The notes under the pieces: generated by a model
What the model was told of the DNA's origin: nothing
The model's database searches: none
What the model saw: the letters and a program-made list of their open reading frames with translations, nothing else
Assembly: GCA_937974555.1 (NCBI GenBank)
Contig: CALJKR010000042.1
Location: forward strand, 1 to 20,587
Source of the DNA: an uncultured Flavobacteriales bacterium
GTDB taxonomy: Bacteria > Bacteroidota > Bacteroidia > Flavobacteriales_D > Sanyastnellaceae
Length of the DNA: 20,587 nucleotides
Reading direction: 5' to 3'
Part shown: piece by piece, positions 1 through 7,677 of the stretch
Numbering within the stretch: position 1 is the first letter of the stretch
Layout of the letters: every line of letters begins with the position of its first letter
Made by a program: the position numbers and the translations under genes

Positions 1-1093
1 AACTTTCGTTGGTTTCAGGATCGAAATAACGCAATTTTTTTCCGGAGAATTCCTCGTGTTTGCTCAAATCGAAATCCGTGCGACTATGAATTCCTTCGAG
101 CTCTTTGAATCCCATGGGGAAGTTGAACTCAATGTCACAAGCCGCATTGGCGTAATGTGCCAATTTGATGTGGTCATGGAATTTATATTGGTCAGTACCC
201 ATGCCCAAAGCGTTGTGCCATTGGATGCGGGTGTCTTTCCAGTAGTTGTACCATTCCATTTCTGTTCCGGGTTTGACAAAGAATTGCATTTCCATTTGTT
301 CAAACTCACGCATCCGGAAAATGAATTGACGTGCGATGATTTCGTTGCGGAAAGCCTTGCCAATTTGAGCGATACCAAATGGAAGTTTCATGCGTCCCGA
401 CTTCTGCACGTTGAGGAAGTTTACAAAAATCCCTTGAGCAGTTTCTGGTCGCAAGTAGATAATGCCGGCGTCGCCAGAAACCGCGCCCAATTCTGTTTTA
501 AACATCAGGTTGAATTGACGCACTTCGGTCCAATTGCGTGAACCTGATTCTGGGCAAGCAATTTCACATTCGTCGATGAGGTTTTTTAGCGCTTCAAGAT
601 CCGAAGCTTCCAAAGCCGCTTTCATTTTACCATGCACATCGTCAATTTTGGCTTGGCTGCGTAGGACATTGGGGTTGGTGGCGCGGAATTGCTCTTCGTT
701 GAAAGCGTCCCCAAATTTGTTTTTGGCCTTGTCGATTTCCTTTTGGATTTTGGCTTCCGACTTGGCCATGTATTCTTCTAGGAGAACATCTGCACGGTAT
801 CTTTTTTTGCTGTCTTTGTTATCAATCAACGGATCATTGAAAGCATCCACGTGTCCGCTGGCTTTCCAAGTAGTGGGATGCATAAAAATCGAAGAGTCGA
901 TGCCCACGATATTCTGGTGCATGCGGGTCATGGCCGTCCACCAATAGTTTTTGATATTGTTTTTGAGTTCAGCGCCCAATTGACCGTAGTCATAGGCGGC
1001 GCTTAGACCATCATAGATTTCTGATGAGGGAAAAACAAAGCCATACTCCTTGGCATGTGAGATGACTAATTTGAGTTTATCTTCTTGTTGCAT
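1..1093 (-). CDS. glyS: Glycyl-tRNA synthetase, class II single-chain type, 3' end cut by window
   Basis: Charges tRNA-Gly with glycine in the cytoplasm, using ATP. Read on the minus strand from the ATG at 1093, the frame stays open to the window edge for 364 codons. The family is usually about 500 residues in Bacteroidota, so the C-terminal catalytic part and the anticodon-binding domain lie outside. Visible GlyRS signatures are an N-terminal block with YGFVFPSSEIYDG (about residues 16-28), NNIKNYWW, and IFMHPTTWKASGHVDAFNDP (about 69-88). Further on come RPETAQGIFVNF and class II motif 2, with FRNEI followed by FRMREFEQME (about 246-268). The start is fixed because family members begin a few residues before HAKEYGFVFPSSEIYDG. 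No frameshift was seen. It is divergent from the surface-protein cluster and is an ordinary housekeeping gene. The plus-strand frames over it are antisense shadows. Confidence 0.96.
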   Translation of the reverse strand, partial: MQQEDKLKLVISHAKEYGFVFPSSEIYDGLSAAYDYGQLGAELKNNIKNYWWTAMTRMHQNIVGIDSSIFMHPTTWKASGHVDAFNDPLIDNKDSKKRYRADVLLEEYMAKSEAKIQKEIDKAKNKFGDAFNEEQFRATNPNVLRSQAKIDDVHGKMKAALEASDLEALKNLIDECEIACPESGSRNWTEVRQFNLMFKTELGAVSGDAGIIYLRPETAQGIFVNFLNVQKSGRMKLPFGIAQIGKAFRNEIIARQFIFRMREFEQMEMQFFVKPGTEMEWYNYWKDTRIQWHNALGMGTDQYKFHDHIKLAHYANAACDIEFNFPMGFKELEGIHSRTDFDLSKHEEFSGKKLRYFDPETNES

Positions 1094-1097
1094 GCGG

Positions 1098-1105
1098 CAA
1101 AAGTA
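1098..1105 (-). promoter_or_regulatory. Possible -7 element of glyS promoter (TACTTTTG)
   Basis: On the minus strand TACTTTTG matches the Bacteroidota -7 consensus TAnnTTTG exactly, and it ends only 4 nt before the glyS ATG. No TTTG element sits at the usual 17-23 nt upstream; the nearest copies are 14 and 27 nt away. If it is used, transcription would start at or next to the ATG, giving a leaderless mRNA. It could be a chance match in an AT-rich spacer. Confidence 0.35.
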
Positions 1106-1223
1106 CGATTGAAAGCCACCAAAACCGAAAGTCAAAAGAATTCAACAACGCCTTGTTGAAATTCTTGGTACTAAAAAACAACATTTTAACACAATAAGGT
1201 TATTAACAAGTGTTGATAAGTGT

Positions 1224-1231
1224 TAGATTTG
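1224..1231 (+). promoter_or_regulatory. Candidate -7 element upstream of gene 1 (TAGATTTG)
   Basis: TAGATTTG matches the TAnnTTTG consensus exactly and points toward gene 1. It would leave a leader of about 145 nt before the ATG at 1383, and no convincing TTTG -33 box lies 17-23 nt upstream. I found no better match nearer the start codon. The call is weak. Confidence 0.3.
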
Positions 1232-1382
1232 CGCGCTCTAAATTGGGCTTTGGGTCAAGTGAAAGTTGTTAAAAATGGATTAAATGATTGAAAATAAGCA
1301 ACTTATTAAAATTGATTTTTAACATTTAAAAATGTAACCAAAGTCACTTTTTGGCGTAGAAGACCTCAGAAATTATAGAAAC

Positions 1383-4300
1383 ATGAAGAAAAGAACGAGT
1401 AAAAATTGGTTAATGCACATGGCCAAAGTTAGTATTTGGTTAGTGATGTGTTTGTTTTTCAATTTTAATTTGAGATCCCAGACTACTTATGTATCGGAAG
1501 GATTTAACAACTCACTTACTCAATTTTCTGTTACCAATGGTACTGCGGCTTATCGCACAGGGAATAGTGGAACAGGAGATCGTCCTGCCTCCAGTCCCTA
1601 TGCCTTCGAAGGCACACACGGATTTTCGTGTGTAAATACTTCAATAACATTACAATCCAATGTAATCAACACTCAGGGAATTTGTGGGGCGATTTTATCA
1701 TTTGATTTGGCAGCATTTTCTTTGGGAACTACCACCAATGGTTTAGATGGAACAGACGTAGTTCGTGTGGACATAAGTCCTGATAACGGGACCAATTATT
1801 ACCGAACATTGGATATCAATGGAAATGGCAATGCTTTCTGGGCTTACAGTGCTACAGGCGTAGCCTCGACAGCTTATGATGGTAATGCAACGGCGGTTGT
1901 GTTTGCTCCCGGTGGAGGTGGGTCAAGAACCACCGACGGTTACAGTACCGTTCAAATCACCAATTTGCCTAATGTTGCCCAACTTTTGGTGAGAATATAC
2001 TTGACCAATAATTCAGGTTCTGAAGGTTGGTTGGTAGATGATTTTAAAATACAAGGCAACCCACCTTCAGCCATGGCCACTTCGCCGGCTGTCAGATGTA
2101 CACCAGGGACATTAACATTAGGAGCAACGGCAGATGGTTGTGGGATGACACCTACCATAGCTTGGTATGCTAATTCGACTGGAGGAACATCTCTCCAATC
2201 TAACACAACAAATCCTTCAAGTTTCACAACGCCAAGTATAAATGCTACTACAAGTTACTATGTAGAACAGCAGTACAACGTAGGGTTGGGAGTTGGAACA
2301 AATACAGGAAATGTTACAACGACGGGTGTTGGTGTTGCTTTCAATGTGCATACTGCTTTTACATTGAATTCATTGGTTATTCGCACGAGAAAGTCATCCA
2401 ATGCTGATGGCTCTTTAACTGTGTTGATCAAGAACAGCATAGGCACTGTGGTTAGCACACATAATTTGGTTGTTCCTGGTGTTTCTGGAAATAATAATAA
2501 TGTCACTTATAATATAGGCTATGCTTTTTCCCCGGGGATTTACACCATGGAAGTATCGGCGATGAGTGCCAATATTTCGCGGGTTTATTTTACTGCTGGA
2601 GTTGCTTATCCTTTGAATTATGGAGTGGTTAGTTTCACTGGCAATGTTGGCAACGGAGCGGGATCATATAATTACTTTTATGACTGGAATATTTCTCTTC
2701 CTCGTCAAGAGGTGGTAGCAACTATTGGTTCCAATGTTACTCCCTCAGTGAGCATTACATCCAGTGATGCAGACAACAGCATTTGCTCTGGCACAAGTGT
2801 AACTTTCACAGCAACACCCATTAATGGAGGATCAGCTCCTTCTTATCAATGGAAGTTAAATGGCGCCAATGTGGGTACCAATAGTACAACCTACATCAAC
2901 TCAGCCTTGGCAAACAGTGATGTTGTAACGGTTGTAATGACTGCCAATAACGCATGTCAAACTTCTGCTACAGCCAATGGCAATTCTATTACCACGTTCG
3001 TTTCCAATACGGTGAGTCCGTCCGTTTCTATTGTATCCAATGATGCGGATAATTTTGTTTGTAATGGAACATCTGTGACCTTCACTGCAACAGCTACCAA
3101 TGGTGGATCATCACCAACCTATCATTGGAAAGTCAATGGCAGCGCTGTAGGAACATCTTCAACATCGTATTCAAGCAACGCACTAGTAGATGGAGATATT
3201 GTAACAGTAGAAATGACGGCTAACAATAGCTGTCAAACACAATCTTTGACAGTTAGCAATAGCATTACCATAGGTGTGGGGGCAATAACGAATCCTATTG
3301 TCGTTTTGCAATCCAGTGATTTGGACAATTCGGTTTGTCAAGGGGGGGCAATTACCTATACTGCCGTTCCTACCAATGGTGGATCAGCTCCTTCCTACCA
3401 GTGGGTACTGAATGGCAATAATGTCGGAACCAATTCACCCACATTCAACAATGCAGTCACCGCCAACCAAGTTGTAAGTGTAATCATGACTTCCAATTAT
3501 GAGTGTCAAACCAGTAACACTGCCACTTCTAACACCATCAGCACCATTGTAAATCCAATGCTATCGCCTTCCGTTACAGTCACATCGAGTGATGCAGACA
3601 ATGCCATTTGTGCGGGTGAATTGGTGACATTTACTGCCACTCCTACCAATGGAGGACCAGCGCCTTCTTATCAATGGAAATTGAATGGTGCCAATGTGGG
3701 AACCAATGCGTCAACTTACGCAACATCAACATTGCCCAATAATGGAACTGTATCCGTTGTAATGACGGCCAATAATGAATGTCAATTTACACCAACGGCC
3801 AATGGCAACAATATCAATACTTCTGTTACCAACAATGTAACTCCAAGTGTTGTTATTGCTTCTCCATTTGCGACCAATTCAGGAAATGCAACTTGGGCCA
3901 TGACTACTGTCAATGCCACCAACGTTGCCAATGTTAGCATTTCAGCTTTAACCCAAAACAACAACAATGGCACAACCACGATGTTGGTGAACAACTCAAA
4001 TTCTGCGGGATACACCGGAGCATCTGGTGGAAATAATGCCGCGGCAGCTGTTCAAAATGGAGCTTTCAATGTTTCCACTTCTACTTATTTTCAATTCGTA
4101 GTGACACCATCTCCTACATACACTTTTACTATTTCAAATATTAGTTTTGGAACAAGAAGTACAGCCACGGGTCCTTTAAGCTATGCTTTGCGCTCAAGCT
4201 TAGACAACTACGCGTCTGATATTTTCACAGGAAGCATTACCAACAACAGCACATGGATATTGAAATCACATGCGCCAACAACGGGTAACGTAAGCGGAAT

Positions 4301-7300
4301 TGGTCAAGCGGTGACCTATCGTTTGTATGCGTATGGAGGAACAGGCGGGACCATCAATAATGCCAATTGGAGAGTAGATGATTTGGTAGTATCGTTTGTG
4401 AATGCCCAGTCCATTTGTGAAGGTACCAGCGCAACTTTTACAGCCAATCCAACCAATGGTGGAAATCCAACTTATAATTGGAGCGTGAATGGTATATCTA
4501 ATGGTGTTACTTCTTCATCTTGGACTACATCCAGTTTAAATCAAGGTGATGTAATTGGTGTAACCATGACAGCCGACAACACTTGTCAAACGGTGTCAAC
4601 GGCATCCAATGTAGTCACTGCTCTGATAAATGCGGTTTTGACACCCTCTGTTTCTATAGTTTCTTCATTGGGCAATTCAACAGGATGCTTGGGAGCATCA
4701 ATCACTTTCACTGCGTCGCCAAATAATGGAGGAACAGTGCCAACCTATCAATGGAAATTGAATGGTGTAAATGTGGGGACAAACAATGTTACTTATTCCA
4801 ATGCTAACTTAATGGTGGGTGATGCAATTTCATGTCAAATGACGGCAAACAATGCCTGTCAAACTTCTGCTTTGGTAACTTCTAATTCTATAACACCTCA
4901 ATTTGCTCCAACTATTTTAACAACAACTTCAGCATCTAACTGTGGTCCTGCTGCTTTGACTTTAAGTGCTACTAGCTCTTGTGGGTTGCCTGGGGCAACA
5001 ACGGAGTGGTTTGCAAACGCTTCTGGCGGTGCAGTATTGGGAACGGGAAGTTCATTTACGACCCCGGTTTTAAGTACAACAACAAATTACTATGTAGAGG
5101 AGAATTTCATAGCGGGTGAAATCACTTATGGAGCCAGCAGTTCCGGAACTTTTGATCGAGGATTGCAGTTTGATTTGATAGCAGATATTGTTTTAAATGC
5201 AGTCAACATTCAAACCAATGGTGCTTGTAATGTTACCATTCAGTTGTGGAATAGCACTATCAATGCTCCTTTGGTCATTGCCGGTAATACCTATTCTATT
5301 ACGAGAACATTGGTGAATGGGGGAAATACGGTTGCAATAGGATGGAATATTCCTGCAGGAAATGGATATAGAATTGTGGTCACCAATATCACAGCGGGTA
5401 GAAATCTAACCCGAACTACCACCTATGTGTTTCCAAAAATTTTACCTGGCGTAGGAGAGATAATTGGAAACGTTGATACAGGTGGGGCAGATCGATACAA
5501 TTATTTTTATAATTGGGATTATAGTACAATCCGACAACAAGCAACTGCAACGATTGTAAATCCAGTTACTCCGGCTGTTGCGGTTATCTCAAGTGATCCC
5601 GACAACAGCATCTGTGCTGGAACGAGCGTGACTTTCACAGCCACTCCAACGAATGGTGGAACGACCCCGGCTTACCAATGGAAACTGAACGGAAACAGTG
5701 TTGGATCCAACATTGCGACTTACAGCAACAGTGCATTGTCTAACAACGATGTTGTAACCGTTGTTATGACTGCTAACAACACTTGTCAAACGATTTCAAG
5801 CGTTAACGCAAATAGTATTTCTACTGCGGTGTTGTCTAATGCTAACTACTATTTGGATGAGGATGGTGATACTTATGGAGAGACATCTACGTTGGTAACA
5901 ACCTGTATCCAACCTGCAGGTTACACTACTGAACCAGGCGATTGTGATGATGAAAACTCAGATGCTTATCCTTTTAACTTGGAGGTATGTAATGCTTCTG
6001 ATGATGATTGTGATGGCGTTACTGACAATGGAATATCTACGTTTACTTTTTATGCGGATTTGGACGAAGACGGATATGGATCCAACACAGCTTCGATTGT
6101 TTCTTGCGATTATGTCGCTGGATATATCATGAGCAATGGGGATTGCAATGACGCCAATGCCAGTGTAAATCCCTTGGCTTTGGAATTGTGCTCTACGTCG
6201 TATGATGATGATTGCGATGGTTGGGTAAATGAGTCATGTAACTTGACCAATGATGATCCTTTGTTTTCTAATTTAATTATTCCATCTACTTCTTTGGTTA
6301 ACTGTAATACGGTAACCGGAAATCTGGGCGGAGCTTCACCCAGCACGCAAGTGGGCATTGAAACCTTGACTGGAAACAACCCAGATGTTTGGTTCTATTT
6401 TACGGCCAGTTCTCCCGGTGTTACCATCCGTTGTATTCCAAACAACGATGTGAAATTGGAATTGAGAACAGGTGCAGGCGCATTGCTAAAATCATCGGAT
6501 GCGATGGCAGGTGTAGGAGATGAGTATTTGAATTTTGGTGAATTGACAACCGGTGGACAATACTACGTTCGCATAATTCAGCAAGACAGCCCATCTCTGG
6601 GTGGCGCTTTCAGTCTCTGCACAAGAAGAATAACCTCTTCAGGTAATTTGAACTATACCAATTCCATTTTGTACGATTCAGGGTGCGATATAGTTTACGC
6701 CAGCAGCATCACAGGATCTACTACTTGCAGTATCCAATTGACACCCATTGCACCAACTGGAGGTGCTGTAATATCAGCAACTGGTTCAAGCATTCCATTG
6801 GCTAATTTCACTGGAACGGGTGGCGAGAAATTCCAATACAATACCACTTACCAGGCTTTGATTACTCTTGGATTTACTTTGCCAACCGGCAACGGAGGAA
6901 CAGAGATCATTCAAGTTTCAAGAGTCTCTGACAATAACTTGGTGGTGCAGCAACATCAGGAATTGGATTTGGGTTCAGTGCATTCATGCCCCAACCGGGT
7001 GAGCATTGGGGGAATAATCAGGGCCAATTTGTGGTTGTGTGATGCGGTTCGTTATCAATGGAAATTTGAGAAAACCGTTAACGGAGTGGTTCAATTGGTA
7101 AATGGAAACCCAGTAATCATTGAAGTATTGGGTCCATTGGGAACCAGAGATTTTGTACCAACCGCTTTGATGGGATTCACAGCAGGGTCAGAATGGAGAG
7201 TTCAGGTTCGTCCGATTTTTGCCAACAATGTCGTGGGATCATACGGAACCAATTATCAATGTATGAAGTTCAAAGGAACAGCAGCAGCCATGCCGACTGT

Positions 7301-7589
7301 GCAGGAAGATGAAGCGTCGGAGAAGTCATTGGCTGAGGATGAAGCGCTGGATTTGGTGCTGTATCCCAATCCGTCAGGAAGAGCGAGTGTGCGATTAAGT
7401 TGGAGCAAACAAGACGATTTGGAATCTGAAGTTGTTGTAAGGGACATGCAAGGAAGAGTGATCACCCGGATTGAAAATATCCAAGGCAATCTGATTGAAT
7501 TGAATGGAAGTAGCTTGTCTGGTGGAATGTACTCTGTGGAATGGAAATCGGGTACACAGACACAACGACTAAGGTGGTTGGTTCAATAA
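1383..7589 (+). CDS. Giant T9SS-exported multidomain surface protein (Ig-like repeats, MopE loops), gene 1
   Basis: This 2068-residue protein is predicted to be exported by Sec and then by T9SS to the cell surface or medium. Residues 1-33 form a signal peptide, cleaved near RSQ/TT. Next come a jelly-roll-like domain (about 34-228, ending WLVDDFKI), an Ig_7-like unit from 234 split by a module ending YNYFYDWN, and a tandem array of 92-residue Ig-like repeats starting at 452, 544, 636 and 727. A fifth repeat at 819 is interrupted by about 180 residues and resumes at SICEGT (about 1010). A sixth repeat (1086), a second split Ig_7-like unit (1177-1394) and a seventh repeat (1395) follow. Then come two MopE-type Asp-rich motifs (1489-1611), a pre-peptidase-C-like sandwich (about 1620-1750), a Cys/Trp module (about 1760-1970), an acidic linker and a type A sorting domain with LVLYPNPSGRASVRLSW (about 1991-2068). 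No catalytic motif is seen. Adhesion or a structural role is inferred. Confidence 0.93.
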   Translation: MKKRTSKNWLMHMAKVSIWLVMCLFFNFNLRSQTTYVSEGFNNSLTQFSVTNGTAAYRTGNSGTGDRPASSPYAFEGTHGFSCVNTSITLQSNVINTQGICGAILSFDLAAFSLGTTTNGLDGTDVVRVDISPDNGTNYYRTLDINGNGNAFWAYSATGVASTAYDGNATAVVFAPGGGGSRTTDGYSTVQITNLPNVAQLLVRIYLTNNSGSEGWLVDDFKIQGNPPSAMATSPAVRCTPGTLTLGATADGCGMTPTIAWYANSTGGTSLQSNTTNPSSFTTPSINATTSYYVEQQYNVGLGVGTNTGNVTTTGVGVAFNVHTAFTLNSLVIRTRKSSNADGSLTVLIKNSIGTVVSTHNLVVPGVSGNNNNVTYNIGYAFSPGIYTMEVSAMSANISRVYFTAGVAYPLNYGVVSFTGNVGNGAGSYNYFYDWNISLPRQEVVATIGSNVTPSVSITSSDADNSICSGTSVTFTATPINGGSAPSYQWKLNGANVGTNSTTYINSALANSDVVTVVMTANNACQTSATANGNSITTFVSNTVSPSVSIVSNDADNFVCNGTSVTFTATATNGGSSPTYHWKVNGSAVGTSSTSYSSNALVDGDIVTVEMTANNSCQTQSLTVSNSITIGVGAITNPIVVLQSSDLDNSVCQGGAITYTAVPTNGGSAPSYQWVLNGNNVGTNSPTFNNAVTANQVVSVIMTSNYECQTSNTATSNTISTIVNPMLSPSVTVTSSDADNAICAGELVTFTATPTNGGPAPSYQWKLNGANVGTNASTYATSTLPNNGTVSVVMTANNECQFTPTANGNNINTSVTNNVTPSVVIASPFATNSGNATWAMTTVNATNVANVSISALTQNNNNGTTTMLVNNSNSAGYTGASGGNNAAAAVQNGAFNVSTSTYFQFVVTPSPTYTFTISNISFGTRSTATGPLSYALRSSLDNYASDIFTGSITNNSTWILKSHAPTTGNVSGIGQAVTYRLYAYGGTGGTINNANWRVDDLVVSFVNAQSICEGTSATFTANPTNGGNPTYNWSVNGISNGVTSSSWTTSSLNQGDVIGVTMTADNTCQTVSTASNVVTALINAVLTPSVSIVSSLGNSTGCLGASITFTASPNNGGTVPTYQWKLNGVNVGTNNVTYSNANLMVGDAISCQMTANNACQTSALVTSNSITPQFAPTILTTTSASNCGPAALTLSATSSCGLPGATTEWFANASGGAVLGTGSSFTTPVLSTTTNYYVEENFIAGEITYGASSSGTFDRGLQFDLIADIVLNAVNIQTNGACNVTIQLWNSTINAPLVIAGNTYSITRTLVNGGNTVAIGWNIPAGNGYRIVVTNITAGRNLTRTTTYVFPKILPGVGEIIGNVDTGGADRYNYFYNWDYSTIRQQATATIVNPVTPAVAVISSDPDNSICAGTSVTFTATPTNGGTTPAYQWKLNGNSVGSNIATYSNSALSNNDVVTVVMTANNTCQTISSVNANSISTAVLSNANYYLDEDGDTYGETSTLVTTCIQPAGYTTEPGDCDDENSDAYPFNLEVCNASDDDCDGVTDNGISTFTFYADLDEDGYGSNTASIVSCDYVAGYIMSNGDCNDANASVNPLALELCSTSYDDDCDGWVNESCNLTNDDPLFSNLIIPSTSLVNCNTVTGNLGGASPSTQVGIETLTGNNPDVWFYFTASSPGVTIRCIPNNDVKLELRTGAGALLKSSDAMAGVGDEYLNFGELTTGGQYYVRIIQQDSPSLGGAFSLCTRRITSSGNLNYTNSILYDSGCDIVYASSITGSTTCSIQLTPIAPTGGAVISATGSSIPLANFTGTGGEKFQYNTTYQALITLGFTLPTGNGGTEIIQVSRVSDNNLVVQQHQELDLGSVHSCPNRVSIGGIIRANLWLCDAVRYQWKFEKTVNGVVQLVNGNPVIIEVLGPLGTRDFVPTALMGFTAGSEWRVQVRPIFANNVVGSYGTNYQCMKFKGTAAAMPTVQEDEASEKSLAEDEALDLVLYPNPSGRASVRLSWSKQDDLESEVVVRDMQGRVITRIENIQGNLIELNGSSLSGGMYSVEWKSGTQTQRLRWLVQ
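2082..2735 (+). other. Ig_7-like unit of gene 1 split by a 'YNYFYDWN' module (copy 1)
   Basis: Residues 234-298 read as an Ig_7-like (CHU_C-associated) beta-sandwich: a Cys in strand B, WYANSTGG, then TTSYYVEQ. In an ordinary Ig_7 domain the last strand follows at once. Here about 140 residues intervene, ending in YNYFYDWN, before the expected last strand RQEVVATIG (from residue 441). The same arrangement recurs at 4911-5564 with YNYFYNWD and RQQATATI. The domain assignment rests on pattern recognition only. Confidence 0.6.
2736..3836 (+). repeat. Tandem array of four 276-bp Ig-like coding repeats in gene 1
   Basis: Repeat units begin at 2736, 3012, 3288 and 3561, with a fifth start at 3837, giving periods of 276, 276, 273 and 276 bp. 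Each unit follows the pattern P-SV-I-SSDADN-IC-GT-VTFTATPTNGG-YQWK-NG-NVGTN, then V-V-MTANN-CQT. One Cys lies before strand B, the central Trp is in the YQW strand and a second Cys is in NNxCQ, so each domain can form one disulfide. Related units occur at 4638 and 5565 and in gene 2. The DNA copies diverge at many third positions, so the duplication is not very recent. Confidence 0.85.
3864..4409 (+). other. About 180-residue module inserted into the fifth Ig-like repeat of gene 1
   Basis: The fifth repeat begins normally with VTPSVVIAS (residues 819-827). The expected SDADNSICSGT segment is then displaced by about 180 residues, and the repeat resumes at QSICEGTSATFTANPTNGG (about 1009). The inserted segment contains YFQFVVTPSPTYTFTISNI, SYALRSSLDNY and ends WRVDDLVVSFV, a beta-rich pattern. 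Modules of the same general form sit in gene 2 (10537-11106) and gene 3 (17241-17812). Confidence 0.6.
5847..6240 (+). other. Two MopE-type Asp-rich metal-binding motifs in gene 1
   Basis: Two successive units of about 60 residues have the MopE-type putative metal-binding pattern. The first runs YYLDEDGDTYG, then GDCDDENSDAYPFNLEVC, then DDDCDGVTDNG. The second runs FYADLDEDGYG, then GDCNDANASVNPLALELC, then YDDDCDGW. The DxDxDG loops resemble calcium-binding loops, and four Cys per unit probably form disulfides. The first loop is degenerate (DGDTYG for DGDGYG). The bound metal is not determined by the sequence. Confidence 0.8.
6661..7300 (+). other. Conserved Cys/Trp module before the T9SS signal, gene 1 copy
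   Basis: A region of about 210 residues precedes the sorting domain. It starts with NSILYDSGCDIVYAS, passes through CSIQLTPIAP, then HSCPNR, IRANLWLCDAVRYQWKFE, and ends with WRVQVRPIFANNVVGSYG and a final YQC. Gene 2 has the same module at 14413-15050: over a 34-residue core around the CPNR motif I count 26 identities. Gene 3 contains its start. I know of no family name for it. It resembles the recurrent pre-CTD segments of T9SS cargo that end in a VGSYG-x-C pattern. Confidence 0.65.
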
Positions 7590-7605
7590 TCAGCTGACAA
7601 TAAAT

Positions 7606-7634
7606 AAAAAAGGGATGATTTCATCCCTTTTTTT
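7606..7634 (+). terminator. Intrinsic terminator after gene 1
   Basis: Located 16 nt past the stop codon. The stem GGGATG pairs with CATCCC around an ATTT loop, flanked by A6 on the left and T7 on the right, which can extend the stem and make the structure bidirectional. It separates gene 1 from gene 2 transcriptionally. Confidence 0.9.
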
Positions 7635-7647
7635 ATTTGATTTGATT

Positions 7648-7655
7648 TACTTTTA
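7648..7655 (+). promoter_or_regulatory. Weak candidate -7 element for gene 2 (TACTTTTA)
   Basis: TACTTTTA matches TAnnTTTG at all fixed positions except the last. It lies 22 nt before the preferred gene 2 start at 7678, just after the terminator T-tract. The place where a -33 TTTG should sit is the terminator stem, and no TTTG is there. The call is tentative, but gene 2 needs a start point after the terminator. Confidence 0.3.
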
Positions 7656-7677
7656 TATGATTAACCAAACCGATTTT

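Larger units (their letters stand above)
1094..1382. other. Divergent AT-rich intergenic spacer between glyS and gene 1
   Basis: This 289-bp spacer separates two divergently transcribed genes and contains no ORF or RNA gene that I can support. It holds the candidate glyS -7 element next to the glyS start and one TAGATTTG match on the plus strand. It also holds a short inverted repeat, ACATTT-AA-AAATGT, at about 1322-1335, which is too weak to call an operator. No intrinsic terminator is expected between divergent genes and none was seen. Confidence 0.7.

Noticed and set aside
56..947. Two plus-strand open frames of 161 and 137 codons (56-541 and 534-947)
   Set aside because: They lie antisense to glyS, whose minus-strand reading is an unmistakable GlyRS. 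The plus-strand translations show no recognisable domain.
1322..1335. Inverted repeat ACATTT-AA-AAATGT upstream of gene 1
   Set aside because: The arms are only 6 bp in a very AT-rich spacer, and there is no second copy or overlap with a good promoter, so it is likely chance.
2736..3836. Regular direct repeats that might suggest a CRISPR array or DNA-level satellite
   Set aside because: The 276-bp period is coding, in frame, and encodes a conserved Ig-like domain. There are no short identical repeats with unique spacers.
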